64,000 nt of DNA. Source: CADEEN01 sp963706685 (GTDB lineage Bacteria > Pseudomonadota > Gammaproteobacteria > Burkholderiales > Burkholderiaceae_C). Below, in pieces: positions 36,728 to 46,282 of the stretch (within the stretch, counting starts at the first letter, position 1; each line of letters opens with the position of its first letter). The stretch covers positions 124,001 to 188,000 of the forward strand of contig CAVPMY010000016.1 of the NCBI GenBank assembly GCA_963706685.1, given 5' to 3'. Position numbers and translations under genes: made by a program. The notes beneath the pieces were generated by a model. That model was not told where the DNA came from. It worked only from the letters and a program-made list of their open reading frames with translations, and did not search any database.

Positions 36728-37631
36728 CGCTGTCGAGCGCCACCACGCGGTCGCCCGCGGCGGGCACGCAGCCGTCATCGATCGGCGTCCAGCCGCGGCG
36801 GATGACCACGCGCCGTGAGTCATGGCAGAGTTCGATGCGCTCGGCTGCCGGCACCTGCGCGCGCACGAAGGCTTCGATCGCCGCCGGCAGGCTGGTGCGA
36901 AAGCGCATGGCCTGCAGATCGTCGCGCGGATGGTCGTCCATGCGCAGCCAGGGCACGAAGCCGGCGGCGAACATCAGCGCACGCGAGTTGACCTCCACCG
37001 GCGGCGGCGCATAGCCTTGTTCGGCGAGCCAGCGTTGCGCGCTGTCGCGATCGGCACTGCCGCCTCCCCAGGCGCCGGCCAGCAATTCGGCGAGCCACTG
37101 GTTGCAGTTCTGGTAGCGCGTCGAGAACGCGTAGGCGTTGGCGCTGTAGTCGGCGCCGAGCAGCGACAACGCGCGCGCGCTGTCGAGCGCTGCGCGTTCG
37201 AGCCCGCTCGCCGACGGTTCGGGCAACAGCACGATCGACAGGTAACCGAGCGATGGGTCTTCGGTGCCGAACAGAAAACCGGCCAAGCCCTGGTCGTACA
37301 GCCGCGGTTGGCCCTCGTCACAGGCATAGTAGAGCTGGCGCACCGACCACGGGCCGTTGGCGTTGGCCTTCAGGCTGACACCGGCATGCGAATAGCGGAT
37401 GCCAAAACGCGCCAACTTCAGGCCCGAACGTGAGACCAGCGCCAGGCGGTGGCCCGAAGCTTCAAGTGCGGCCTTGGCGACGGCGGCAAAGCCCAACAAG
37501 CGGTCTTGCTGTGTTGCCGACAGCGGCGTCTGCACATCGCAAAAGCGGCCCGAAGCGGCGCTGGCCTGGGCGCCGCTGGCAGCCAGAAGCCACAGCCCGG
37601 CACAACACCAGGTGCAAGTGCGCGCGCTCAG
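36702..37631 (-). CDS. DUF2145 family exported protein, start obscured
   Basis: The first conventional start (GTG at 37535) gives 277 residues but lacks the N-terminus. The same frame stays open upstream and encodes a strong signal peptide (TWCCAGLWLLAASGAQAS) followed by GRFCDVQTPLSATQQ, which matches the mature start of DUF2145 proteins as I recall them. The only start-like codon there is a CTG at 37629-37631 overlapping the stop of the upstream gene (CTGA). I therefore extend to 37631; a CTG start or a base error are both possible. Core features are RYSHAGVSLKANANGPWSVRQLYYAC and YQNCNQWLAELLAGAW. Function unknown; some predicted folds in this group resemble NlpC-type proteins. Confidence 0.75.
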   Translation of the reverse strand: MSARTCTWCCAGLWLLAASGAQASAASGRFCDVQTPLSATQQDRLLGFAAVAKAALEASGHRLALVSRSGLKLARFGIRYSHAGVSLKANANGPWSVRQLYYACDEGQPRLYDQGLAGFLFGTEDPSLGYLSIVLLPEPSASGLERAALDSARALSLLGADYSANAYAFSTRYQNCNQWLAELLAGAWGGGSADRDSAQRWLAEQGYAPPPVEVNSRALMFAAGFVPWLRMDDHPRDDLQAMRFRTSLPAAIEAFVRAQVPAAERIELCHDSRRVVIRRGWTPIDDGCVPAAGDRVVALDSATVSALPR

Positions 37632-38116
37632 AGCCGTGTCGGATTCACCGGCCGCGCATCGAGCTCGTGGTGCCAGGCATCGGCCAGGACCAGAAAGAAC
37701 GCCTGCCCGGTTTGGGCGCGTGCGAACTCGAAACCGTAGGCGCGCTCGCGTACGCTCAGCGTGTCGCCGCGCACGAGCGCCTGCTCATCGACCGTGCGTT
37801 GCGGCAACACGAGCACGAAACCTTCACGCGGCGTACCCTGTCCCTCCCCGACAGGTTGCAGCGCCAATCGCACCATACCGGGCCGGTCGGCCGCCACCGC
37901 GAGCGTCTCGATGCGGTAGTCGCCCGCCGTCGGCGCCGGGTTTTGCGACGAACTGTTGCTCGACCCCTGGAGCGAGTTCGACGCACTGCCCGCGGCCGAC
38001 GAGGTCGCACTCGACGCGCTCGACGCTGATCCCTCGGCGAACGCAGGCGCTGCCGACAGCGCGCCGAGCAGCCACGCAACGCTCAGGGAACGAAAAGCCA
38101 AGGCAAGAGGATTCAT
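37628..38116 (-). CDS. Exported protein of unknown function with a serine-rich linker
   Basis: A 162-residue protein with a Sec signal (cut near APAFA) and a Ser/Ala-rich linker (residues about 28-58). A small beta-rich domain follows, containing YRIETLAVAADRPGMVRLALQP and EGFVLVLPQRT. Its stop overlaps the proposed CTG start of the DUF2145 gene, so the two look like a co-translated pair. I do not recognise the family. The low-complexity linker suggests a surface-tethered or periplasmic partner of the DUF2145 protein. Confidence 0.72.
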   Translation of the reverse strand: MNPLALAFRSLSVAWLLGALSAAPAFAEGSASSASSATSSAAGSASNSLQGSSNSSSQNPAPTAGDYRIETLAVAADRPGMVRLALQPVGEGQGTPREGFVLVLPQRTVDEQALVRGDTLSVRERAYGFEFARAQTGQAFFLVLADAWHHELDARPVNPTRL

Positions 38117-38195
38117 TGGGAGGCTCCGAGATGGCCGCGGTCAGCGGCAGCTTGCTTGGGCCCGAGGATAACGCGCGTGGTTGCGACCAGCGTTT

Positions 38196-38951
38196 CTATC
38201 GGTGCTGCGCCGTCTGTCCGGCCCCCAGCGACAGCGCCGCCATCACCGCCAGCGGTGCGGTGTCGGCGCGCAGCACACGGGGCCCGAGGCTCACGGCGAC
38301 AAAGCCGCACGCTGTCGCGAGCGCTTCTTCATCCGCGGTGAAGCCCCCTTCGGGGCCGCTGAGGGTGACGATCGACAGCGCGCTGTGGACATCGGCCGCG
38401 GCCACGGGCCACGGACTTGCGTCGCGCCAGCCGAGCAGCCAGCGGCGCTCGACGGCGCCGCACGCGTCGAGCGCGCCGAGCCAGTGGGCCAGGGTCTGCG
38501 GGGCGCGCACCTCGGGCACACGGTTGCGGCCACATTGTTCGCAGGCCGCCACCGCGATGGCCTGCCAGTGGGCGCGGCGCTTGTCGGCGCGTTCGCCCGC
38601 CAGGCGCAGCACCGAGCGCTCGGACAGCAGCGGCGCAATCGCCGACGCGCCGAGTTCGGTGGCCTTTTCGACAACGAAGTCCATGCGCTCGGCGCTGGGC
38701 ATGGCCAGCGCCAGGGTCACGGCCATCGGCAGCTCGCGCTCGATGGCGCGCTGCGAGATCACGCTGGCGCTGACCTCGCGCCGGGCCATCGTATCGATGC
38801 GCGCCGACCACTCGCCGCCGCGGCCATCGAACAGCGTCAGTTCGCTGCCAGGCTGCAGGCGCAGCACCTGGGCGTGGCGCGCGGCGGCAGCAGGCAGCGC
38901 GAGCGTGGTGCCGGCTTGCAGGGCGCTGTCGACGTACAGGCGGTGCAGCAC
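38196..38951 (-). CDS. rsmE: 16S rRNA m3U1498 methyltransferase RsmE
   Basis: SPOUT-class methyltransferase acting on U1498 of 16S rRNA. About 251 residues from the GTG at 38951 (MLHRLYVDSALQ), the usual length and N-terminus. An upstream start would read through the nucleosidase gene in another frame. N-terminal PUA-like domain, then SPOUT motifs LSGPEGGFTADEEALA and LGPRVLRADTAPLA, which form the SAM-binding trefoil knot. The GTG start shares one base with the TAG stop of the preceding nucleosidase gene, so they are coupled. Confidence 0.94.
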   Translation of the reverse strand: MLHRLYVDSALQAGTTLALPAAAARHAQVLRLQPGSELTLFDGRGGEWSARIDTMARREVSASVISQRAIERELPMAVTLALAMPSAERMDFVVEKATELGASAIAPLLSERSVLRLAGERADKRRAHWQAIAVAACEQCGRNRVPEVRAPQTLAHWLGALDACGAVERRWLLGWRDASPWPVAAADVHSALSIVTLSGPEGGFTADEEALATACGFVAVSLGPRVLRADTAPLAVMAALSLGAGQTAQHR

Positions 38952-39655
38952 TACGCCGTCCTGTCGCCGAGCGCCGCGCCGATGATCCTGCGCGTCAGGC
39001 CACTGGCCACCTCGGCGACGAAGCGCGAGAAGTCGACGTGGGCGCTGTCGTCTGCGCGGTCGGAGATCGTGCGCATCACCGCGAACGGCCGCGCGAAGTC
39101 GTGGCAGACCTGGGCCACCGCGGCGCCTTCCATCTCGACGGCCAGGGCATCGGGCAGGTCGGCGCGCAGCGCAGCGCATTCCAGCGAGGTCGAGACGAAG
39201 CGGTCGCCGCTGACGACGAGCCCGCGGTGGACGGTGTGGCCGCTGGATTGCGCGGCGCGGGCGAGCCTGTCGCTCCAGGGCGCATCGGCGGCAAAGCGCG
39301 CCTTGCCGGTGCGCGGCACCTCCCAGCGTGGAAAGATCGGCGAGGCGTCGAGGTCGTGCTGCAGCAGCAGGTCACCAATGACCACGTCGCCGACCTGCAC
39401 CCCGTCGCCCAGGCCGCCGGCCACGCCGGTGAAGAGCACCGCGTCGACGTCGAAGCGGTCGAGCAGCAGCGCGCTGGTCGTGGCGGCGGCGACCTTGCCG
39501 ATGCCGCACAGCACGAGCACCGCCTCATGGCCGTGCAAGCTGCCGTGGTGGAAATCGCGGCCGGCCACGCGCACGATGCGCGCGCCGTGCAGGTCGGCGT
39601 GCAGCGCCTGCAGCTCTTCGTGCATCGCGCTGACGACAGCCACCCGCGCCGTCAT
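38951..39655 (-). CDS. 5'-methylthioadenosine/S-adenosylhomocysteine nucleosidase-like protein
   Basis: Purine nucleosidase of 234 residues from ATG 39655 (MTARVAVVSAMHEELQAL). The catalytic pair is visible as VEMEGAAVAQV (Glu in the nucleoside-binding M-E motif) and the acid in TISDRADD. GIGKVAAATTSALLL is the phosphate/ribose-side loop conserved in MtnN. It hydrolyses MTA and SAH in known homologues, removing SAM by-products, which fits its place next to a SAM-dependent methyltransferase (rsmE). It starts 35 bp after the fadD stop. Confidence 0.88.
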   Translation of the reverse strand: MTARVAVVSAMHEELQALHADLHGARIVRVAGRDFHHGSLHGHEAVLVLCGIGKVAAATTSALLLDRFDVDAVLFTGVAGGLGDGVQVGDVVIGDLLLQHDLDASPIFPRWEVPRTGKARFAADAPWSDRLARAAQSSGHTVHRGLVVSGDRFVSTSLECAALRADLPDALAVEMEGAAVAQVCHDFARPFAVMRTISDRADDSAHVDFSRFVAEVASGLTRRIIGAALGDRTA

Positions 39656-39690
39656 GCCCAGGCGATGCGTTGGGTCTTCATGCGCAGAGC

Positions 39691-41370
39691 CTACTTCGAG
39701 GCCGCGTCCCGCAGTTCGCGGCGCAGGATCTTGCCGACCGGCGACTTCGGCAGCTCGGCGCGGAACTCGACGCTGCGCGGCCGCTTGTAGCCGGTGAGGT
39801 TGGCCTCGCAATAGGCCTTGACGTCGGCCGCGGTGATCTTGTCGTCCTTCTTGACGATGACCACCTTGACCGCTTCGCCGGCCTTGTCGTCGGGCACGCC
39901 GACCGCGGCGCATTCGAGTACGCCGGGCATCTGCGTGATCACTTCCTCGACTTCGTTCGGATAGACGTTGAACCCGGAGACGAGGATCATGTCCTTCTTG
40001 CGATCGACGATCTTGAAGTAGCCGCGCTCATCGACGACGCCGATGTCGCCGCTGCGAAAAAAGCCGTTGGCGGTCATCACCTTGGCCGTCTCGTCGGGCC
40101 GCTGCCAGTAGCCGGCCATGACCTGCGCGCCGCGGATCGCGATCTCGCCCGGCGTGCCCATCGGCACCTCGTTGCCATCGTCGTCGAGCAACGCCAGCTC
40201 GGTGCCGGGCATCGGCAGCCCGATGTTGCCGCTGTAGGTGGTGCTGTCGACCGGATTGCAGGTCGCTGACGGAGAGGTTTCGGACAGGCCGTAGCCCTCG
40301 ACGATCGGGCAGCCGGTCTTTTCCAGCCACAGCTTGGCGGTCGCACTCTGCACCGCCATGCCGCCGCCGACACTGATCTTCAGCGACGACCAGTCGACTT
40401 TCGAGAAGTCCGGGTGATGGGCCATCGCGTTGAACAGCGTGTTCACTGCCGGGAAGCTGTGGAACTTGTGCTTCGACAGCTCGCCCAGCATGCCCGCGAT
40501 GTCGCGCGGGTTGGCGATCAGGATGTTGCAGCCGCCCATGCGCAGGCCCAGCATCATGTTCGAGTTGAAGCCGAAGATGTGATAGAGCGGCAGTGCGCAG
40601 ACGGTGACGATCTGCTCGCCGGGCGGAATCTTCTTCAGTGCCGGCTGGTACCAGGCCTCGGCCTGCAGCATGTTGGCCATCAGGTTGCGGTGCAGCAGCA
40701 CCGCGCCCTTGCTGACGCCGGTGGTGCCGCCGGTGTACTGCAGCACCGCAATGTCGTCGGGCCCGATCGACGGCGCCGTGTAAGGCTTGTTGCGGCCTTG
40801 CGCAAGGGCATCGCCAAAGCGCACCGCACCCGGCAGGTTGAAGGCCGGCACCATCTTCTTCACGTTGCGCACGACATGGTTGACGATCGTGCCCTTGATC
40901 AGGCCCAGCATGTCGCCCATCGCGGCGATGACGACCTTCTGGGTCGGCACCGCGCCGATGACCTGCTGCAAGGTGCCGGCGAAGTTCTCGAGGATGACGA
41001 TCGCCTTGGCGCCCGAGTCCTTGAGCTGGTGCTCCAGCTCGCGCGGCGTGTACAGCGGGTTGACGTTGACGACGACGTAGCCGGCGCGCAGGATGCCGGC
41101 CACGGCCACCGGGTATTGCGGCACGTTGGGCATCATGATGGCCACGCGGTCGCCACGTACCAGGCCCAGGCCCTGCAGGTAGGCCGCGAAGGCTCGCGAG
41201 ACATCATCGACCTGGCCGAAGCTGATCGACTTGCCCATGAACTTGTAGGCCGGCAGGTCGCGGTACTTGCGAAAGCTTTCTTCGAGCAGCGCGATCAACG
41301 ACGGATAGACATCTGTCTTCACCTCTGCCGGCACGCCGGCAGGGTATTGCTTGAGCCAGATCTTTTCCAT
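39691..41370 (-). CDS. fadD: Long-chain-fatty-acid--CoA ligase FadD
   Basis: 559 residues from ATG 41370. MEKIWLKQYPAGVPAEV is the typical FadD opening, and AGGGA lies just upstream. AMP-binding motif YTGGTTGVSKGA, then YGLSETSPSATCNP, GDIGVVDERGYFKIVDRKKDMI and the C-terminal lysine motif PKSPVGKILRREL. It is a closer FadD match than the ligase at 14.2 kb, which belongs to a different branch of the same superfamily. It precedes the nucleosidase-rsmE pair on the same strand. Confidence 0.95.
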   Translation of the reverse strand: MEKIWLKQYPAGVPAEVKTDVYPSLIALLEESFRKYRDLPAYKFMGKSISFGQVDDVSRAFAAYLQGLGLVRGDRVAIMMPNVPQYPVAVAGILRAGYVVVNVNPLYTPRELEHQLKDSGAKAIVILENFAGTLQQVIGAVPTQKVVIAAMGDMLGLIKGTIVNHVVRNVKKMVPAFNLPGAVRFGDALAQGRNKPYTAPSIGPDDIAVLQYTGGTTGVSKGAVLLHRNLMANMLQAEAWYQPALKKIPPGEQIVTVCALPLYHIFGFNSNMMLGLRMGGCNILIANPRDIAGMLGELSKHKFHSFPAVNTLFNAMAHHPDFSKVDWSSLKISVGGGMAVQSATAKLWLEKTGCPIVEGYGLSETSPSATCNPVDSTTYSGNIGLPMPGTELALLDDDGNEVPMGTPGEIAIRGAQVMAGYWQRPDETAKVMTANGFFRSGDIGVVDERGYFKIVDRKKDMILVSGFNVYPNEVEEVITQMPGVLECAAVGVPDDKAGEAVKVVIVKKDDKITAADVKAYCEANLTGYKRPRSVEFRAELPKSPVGKILRRELRDAASK

Positions 41371-41503
41371 CGCGCGTTCCCTGGGGCTTGACGGAGGATT
41401 GTCGGCAGTGCGCTGCACAGCGGCATCAGGGGATTCGATAGCGATGCGGCCTCAGCGGCAGACCTTCGCCGCCACCATCACGCAGCAACGGCCGCCGCAG
41501 GTT

Positions 41504-43812
41504 TCAGAAGCTGGCCTTGAATTGCACGCCCCAGGTCCGCGGCTCGTTGATGAAGCCGGTGTTGTTGTTGAAGTCGATGCCGCCGACGACGCGAATCTGG
41601 TCGGTGATGTTGCGGCCGAACAGCGCCGCCTCGTATTTGCCGTTGCCCCAGATGTAGCCGACGCGCAGTCCGCCTTCGGTCAGCGCCTTGCCGGTGAACT
41701 CCTTCGATTCATAGAGGAAGAAGTTGATCTTGCTGCGGTAGACCCAGTCGGTCAGCACATACCACTCGCCGTTGGGCGTGGGCTGCGAATAACGCAGGCT
41801 GAAGTTGACGGTGGTCTTGGGCGCCTGCGGCAGCGGGTTGCCGTCGATGAAGGCCGCCGTGCCCGGGCCGCCGGGCTGCGGGTCGGTGACCGTGCACTGC
41901 GCGCAGACGGCAACGCTGAGGTTCTTGTCCCTGATCTTGGTGTCGTTGTAGCCCACGCCCAGAGACGCCAGCAGGTTGTTGGTGATCAGCGCCTGCATGT
42001 CGAGCTCGAAGCCCGAGCCGGTGGCCTTCTTCACCGGCAGCAGGATGTTGGCATTGTTGGCGCCGCCGACGGCCGTGACCTGCAGGTCCTTGACACGCGT
42101 AGCTGAAGACGCCGAAGTTGACGCGCGCGCGCCGGTCCAGCAGATCGGCCTTGACGCCGACCTCGAACGAGGTGTTGTTTTCCGGCCCGGTTACCGACTG
42201 ACCGTTGAACGGGCCCGCACCCTGGATGCTCGAGCCGCGGAATCCCGTGGCGGCGCGCGCGTAGAGGTTGACGTCCTTGTTGAGCGCATAGGTGCCGCTC
42301 AAGTCCCAGTTGGTCTTCTTGTCGTCGGTGCTGGCGCTGATCGGACCTTGAGCGGCCAACTCGGCCAGCGTGCACTTGAGCGAGAGCACACAGGGCACGA
42401 AGGCGCTGAACTCATAGGCTTCGACGTTGAAGTCCTTCTTGTCCTGCGTGTAGCGCAGGCCGCCGCGCAGCTTCAATTGCGGCGTCACGGTGTAGTTGAT
42501 GGCACCGAACAGGGCCCAGGCCTTGTTCTTCTGGCGCACGCGTTCGAACCCGTCCTGTGCACTGGCGTTGGGCGTGTCGTAGCTGAAGCTGTCGATGCGG
42601 TAGTCCTCGTCGAAGTAGAAGACGCCGGCCTGCCAGTCCAGAGGGCCCTTGCTGTCGGATTCGAGGCGCAGCTCCTGCGTCAGCTGACGGTGCTTGGGCA
42701 TCCCGTCGGCGGTTTCGGAGGAGAACGGAATGAAGCCCGGTCCGCTCACGGGCGTGAACTGGTTGCCGAAGCCGCCGTCGATGTCGCCGCGGCTGAGCGT
42801 CTTGACCGTCTCGTAGCCGGTGATCGAGTACAGCGCCAGGCCTGGCGCGAGGCCCCAGCGCAGGCGCAGGTTGGCGCCGTAGTTCTGCAGCTCCGCCTCA
42901 TTCTTGCCGTCGGTCGAGATCTTCTTCGGATCGAAGCCGCTGACCAGTTCGTTGCTGCCGGTGCGGATGATGTTGGCGCGAAACAGCCGCGCCGAGCCGT
43001 TGTAGTCGCGCCCATGCACATTGGCCAGGATGCTCAGGTCCTTGCTCGGTTCGACGAGCCACTGCACGCGCACGGCCGAGTCGCGGTAGCCTTCCAGGTC
43101 CTGCGTCAGGCCGTCTGTGAACGTGTTCTCGACCCAGTCGCTGCGCGTCTGGTTCATCAGCGAAATGCGCAGTGCGCGAGTCGGAACTCGTCGGCACGTT
43201 GAGCGCGCCTTCGAGGTTGACCGTCGAGAAGGTGCCGGCCGAGAGGCTGCCGTAACCCTCGAACTTGCCCTGCACCGGCCGGTTCGACTCGAACTTGACC
43301 ACGCCCGCCGGCGTGTTGCGGCCGAACAGGGAGCCCTGCGGGCCGCGCAGCACTTCCACGCGCGCCAGATCGAAGGCCGGGAAGCCCTTCAAGATCGGGT
43401 TTTCCTGCACCACATCGTCATAGACCAGCGACACCGGCTGCGAGGCGTTGAGTCGGAAATCGGTGTTGCCGTAGCCGCGGATGTAGAAGCGCGGGAAGGC
43501 GCGGCCGAACGATGACTCGATGTTCAGGCTCGGCACGCGGCCGGAGAGCATGCGCACGTCCTGACCGCTGGTGTTGAGCACGTCGAGCAGTTCGGAGGGC
43601 AGCACGCTGACCGAATTCGGCACCTGCTGCGCGTTCTCGGTGCGGCGCTCGGCCGTCACCGTGATCGTCTGCAACTGACCGGGCTCGGGGGCCGTCGACG
43701 GGCCTGCGGTCTGCGCCAGGGCAGCGCCGCTGACCGTGCCAAGGGCGGCGAGCGCGGCGGCGGCCATCACAGAATGGTGCGAGGGCAAATGACGGGCGAT
43801 CGAACGGTGCAT
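41504..43812 (-). pseudogene. TonB-dependent outer-membrane receptor, broken by two frameshifts
   Basis: The start at 43812 (MHRSIARHLPSHHS) has GGAGGAGTC directly upstream. Signal peptide ending GAALAQ, then plug domain with VEVLRGPQGSLFGRNTPAGVV and barrel segments to the terminal TWGVQFKASF, a canonical Phe C-terminus. Two frame breaks are visible. Near 43174-43180 a GCGCGC run appears two bases short (NVPTSSDSR then ALRISLMNQTRSD in another frame). Near 42090-42098 there is one extra base (NFGVFSY then KDLQVTAVGG in another frame). Each fragment otherwise reads as a good receptor. Reassembled, it would be about 770 residues, of the FecA/iron-complex or uncharacterised-substrate class. Divergent from the damaged PhyH gene across a perfect palindrome. 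Confidence 0.85.
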
Positions 43813-43851
43813 GACTCCTCCAAGGGGTGCGTGACGAACAAGACTGCACAC

Positions 43852-43873
43852 CATCGCGCCGATCGGCGCGATG
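43852..43873. promoter_or_regulatory. Perfect 22-bp palindrome between divergent TonB-receptor and PhyH genes
   Basis: Arms CATCGCGCCGA / TCGGCGCGATG are exact reverse complements with no spacer. It lies 40 bp upstream of the receptor start and 38 bp upstream of the PhyH start. The position suits an operator controlling both genes, although in GC-rich DNA a small RNA hairpin cannot be excluded. Confidence 0.55.
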
Positions 43874-43910
43874 ATCCAGCCCTTTGCAGCATCGTCGTTT
43901 TGCAACGCTT

Positions 43911-44770
43911 GTGCCAACCGTATTGACCCGCGATCAGCTCGACACCTGGCGCCGCGACGGCGTGCTGGTCTGGCCCGGCTTTGCCGCGCCGGACGCCCTC
44001 GACACGCTCAAACAGCGCGCCCACGAAATCGTCGCGGCCTTCGAGCCGGGCCCGGCCGATGTACCCGTTTTCTCGTCGCGCGACCGCGCGCGCTCGAGCC
44101 AGCGTGCGCTGGTCGAATCCGCTGGCCAGGTGCGCTGCTTCTTCGAGGAGGAGGCCTTCGACGCCGAGGGCCGCCTCGTCGTCGACAAGGCGCGCGCCAT
44201 CAACAAGATCGGCCACGCGCTGCACGACCGTGACGACGCTCTTCAGCCGCTTCTCGCGCGACCCGCGCCTGGCCGCGCTGGCAGACGACCTCGGTGTGGC
44301 CGAGCCGCTGCTGGTGCAGTCGATGTTGATCTTCAAGCAGCCGCGCATCGGCGGCGAGGTGGTCTGGCACCAGGACGCCAGCTTCCTGATGACCGAGCCG
44401 ACGAGCGTCATCGGGCTGTGGTGGGCGCTCGAAGACGCCACGCTCGACAACGGTTGCCTTTGCGTTGCACCGGGCGGGCAGCGCGGGCCGTTGCGCGAGC
44501 GTTTCGTGCGCCGCGGCGACGGCTTCGATGACCGAGCCGCTCGACGACACGCCCTGGCCGAGCGGCGAGGCCACGCGCGCGCTCGACGGTCAAGGCCGGC
44601 ACGCTGGTGGTCTTCGACGGCTTGCTGCCGCACTGCCAGCGCGCCGAACCGCTCGGCGGCATCGCGCATGGCCTACTCGCTGCACATCGTCAGCGGCCGC
44701 GCCGCCTGGTCGCCGCTGAACTGGCTTGCAGCGCAGCGCCGACGATCCGGCGCGCGGCTTCGTCGCCTGA
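43911..44770 (+). pseudogene. Phytanoyl-CoA dioxygenase (PhyH) family protein, multiply frameshifted
   Basis: The start is uncertain (GTG 43911 or TTG 43884). Pieces of one protein are found in changing frames: LTRDQLDTWRRDGVLVWPGF, FFEEEAFD, then after a break near 44226-44241 PRLAALADDLGVAEPLLVQSM with the Fe-binding HxD in VWHQDASF. More breaks follow near 44535, near 44585, near 44640 (CACTGC followed by one extra base) and near 44727, before DDPARGFVA and TGA at 44768. That is about five indels in 860 bp. Members are Fe(II)/2-oxoglutarate oxygenases; a link to an iron-complex receptor is plausible. It is either decayed or very badly sequenced. Confidence 0.75.
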
Positions 44771-44842
44771 GTATGGGTGTCCACGCCGAACAGGGACAGC
44801 GCGTGTGACGCTACGCCACCGCCCCGACCCCGCCGACCAGAG

Positions 44843-46282
44843 TCACTCGACGGCCTTGACCATGTCCTCGACCACCTTCTTGGCGTCGCCGAAGACCATC
44901 ATCGTCTTGTCCATGTAGAACAGTTCGTTGTCCAGGCCGGCGTAGCCGGCGGCCATCGAGCGCTTGTTGACGATCACCGTCTTGGCCTTGTAGGCCTCGA
45001 GGATCGGCATGCCGTAGATGGCGCTGCCCTTGGTCATGGCGGCCGGGTTCACGACGTCGTTGGCGCCGAGGATGATGGCCACGTCGGCCTGGCCGAATTC
45101 GCCGTTGATGTCTTCCATCTCGAAGACCTGGTCGTACGGCACTTCGGCTTCGGCCAGCAGCACGTTCATGTGGCCGGGCATGCGGCCGGCCACCGGGTGA
45201 ATGGCGTACTTGACCGTCACGCCCTTGTGGATCAGTTTTTCTGCCAGTTCCTTGACCGCATGCTGCGCACGCGCGACCGCCAGGCCGTAGCCGGGCACGA
45301 TGATCACCGTCTCGGCGTTGCCGAGCACGAAGGCCGCGTCGTCGGCGCTGCCGCTCTTGACGTTGCGCTGAGCACCGCCGCCGGCCACCGCGGCGGCGGT
45401 TTCACCGCCAAAGCCGCCGAGGATGACGTTGAAGAACGAGCGGTTCATCGCCTTGCACATGATGTAGGACAGGATCGCGCCCGAGCTGCCGACCAGCGAG
45501 CCGGCGATGATCAGCATCGAGTTGTTCAGCGAGAAGCCGATGCCCGCCGCCGCCCAGCCCGAGTAGCTGTTGAGCATCGACACCACCACCGGCATGTCGG
45601 CGCCGCCGATCGGGATGATGATCGTCACGCCGATGACGAAGGCCAGTGCCAGCAGCAGCGCGAAGTCCATCTTCGACTCGCTGTGGGTGTAGCCGACGAT
45701 GAAGAACAGCATCGACAGACCGAGCACCGCATTGAGGATGTGCTGGCCCTTGAACTGCACCGGCGCGCCTTGGAAGAGCCGGAACTTGTAGGTGCCCGAG
45801 AGCTTGCCGAAGGCGATCACCGAGCCCGAAAACGTGATCGCGCCGATGGCCGCGCCGAGGGCGAGTTCGAGCCGGTTGCCGGGCGGGATCGCACCGCCGA
45901 CGCCATCGACGGGCTTGCCGGTGATGCCAAAGGCCCACGGCTCGACGACCGCGGCAATGGCGATGAACACCGCGGCCAGGCCGATCATGCTGTGGAAGAA
46001 GGCCACCAGCTCGGGCATCTTGGTCATCTCGACGGTGCGCGCGCGCCAGGCCCCATAGGCGCCGCCGGCGACCAGGCCGAGGATCACCCAGCCCAGGCCG
46101 AGCGGCGAGCCCGCGGCGAGTTTGACGATCAGCGCCGCGGTGGTGAACATGGCAATCGCCATGCCGGCCATGCCGAACAGGTTGCCGCGGATCGAGGTCG
46201 TCGGGTGCGACAGGCCCTTGAGTGCCTGGATGAAGCAGACGCTGGCGACGAGGTAGAGCAGCGTGACGACGTTGAGACTCAT
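44843..46282 (-). CDS. pntB: NAD(P) transhydrogenase subunit beta
   Basis: Membrane subunit of the proton-translocating transhydrogenase, which uses the proton gradient to make NADPH from NADH. 479 residues from ATG 46282. About nine hydrophobic segments fill residues 1-260, followed by the NADP-binding dIII domain with VIIVPGYGLAVARAQ, HPVAGRMPGHMNVLLAEA and GANDVVNPAA. The start lies 3 bp after the alpha-2 stop begins (46279-46281), so the genes are tightly coupled. A frame open far upstream is a shadow of the alpha subunit genes. Confidence 0.97.
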   Translation of the reverse strand: MSLNVVTLLYLVASVCFIQALKGLSHPTTSIRGNLFGMAGMAIAMFTTAALIVKLAAGSPLGLGWVILGLVAGGAYGAWRARTVEMTKMPELVAFFHSMIGLAAVFIAIAAVVEPWAFGITGKPVDGVGGAIPPGNRLELALGAAIGAITFSGSVIAFGKLSGTYKFRLFQGAPVQFKGQHILNAVLGLSMLFFIVGYTHSESKMDFALLLALAFVIGVTIIIPIGGADMPVVVSMLNSYSGWAAAGIGFSLNNSMLIIAGSLVGSSGAILSYIMCKAMNRSFFNVILGGFGGETAAAVAGGGAQRNVKSGSADDAAFVLGNAETVIIVPGYGLAVARAQHAVKELAEKLIHKGVTVKYAIHPVAGRMPGHMNVLLAEAEVPYDQVFEMEDINGEFGQADVAIILGANDVVNPAAMTKGSAIYGMPILEAYKAKTVIVNKRSMAAGYAGLDNELFYMDKTMMVFGDAKKVVEDMVKAVE

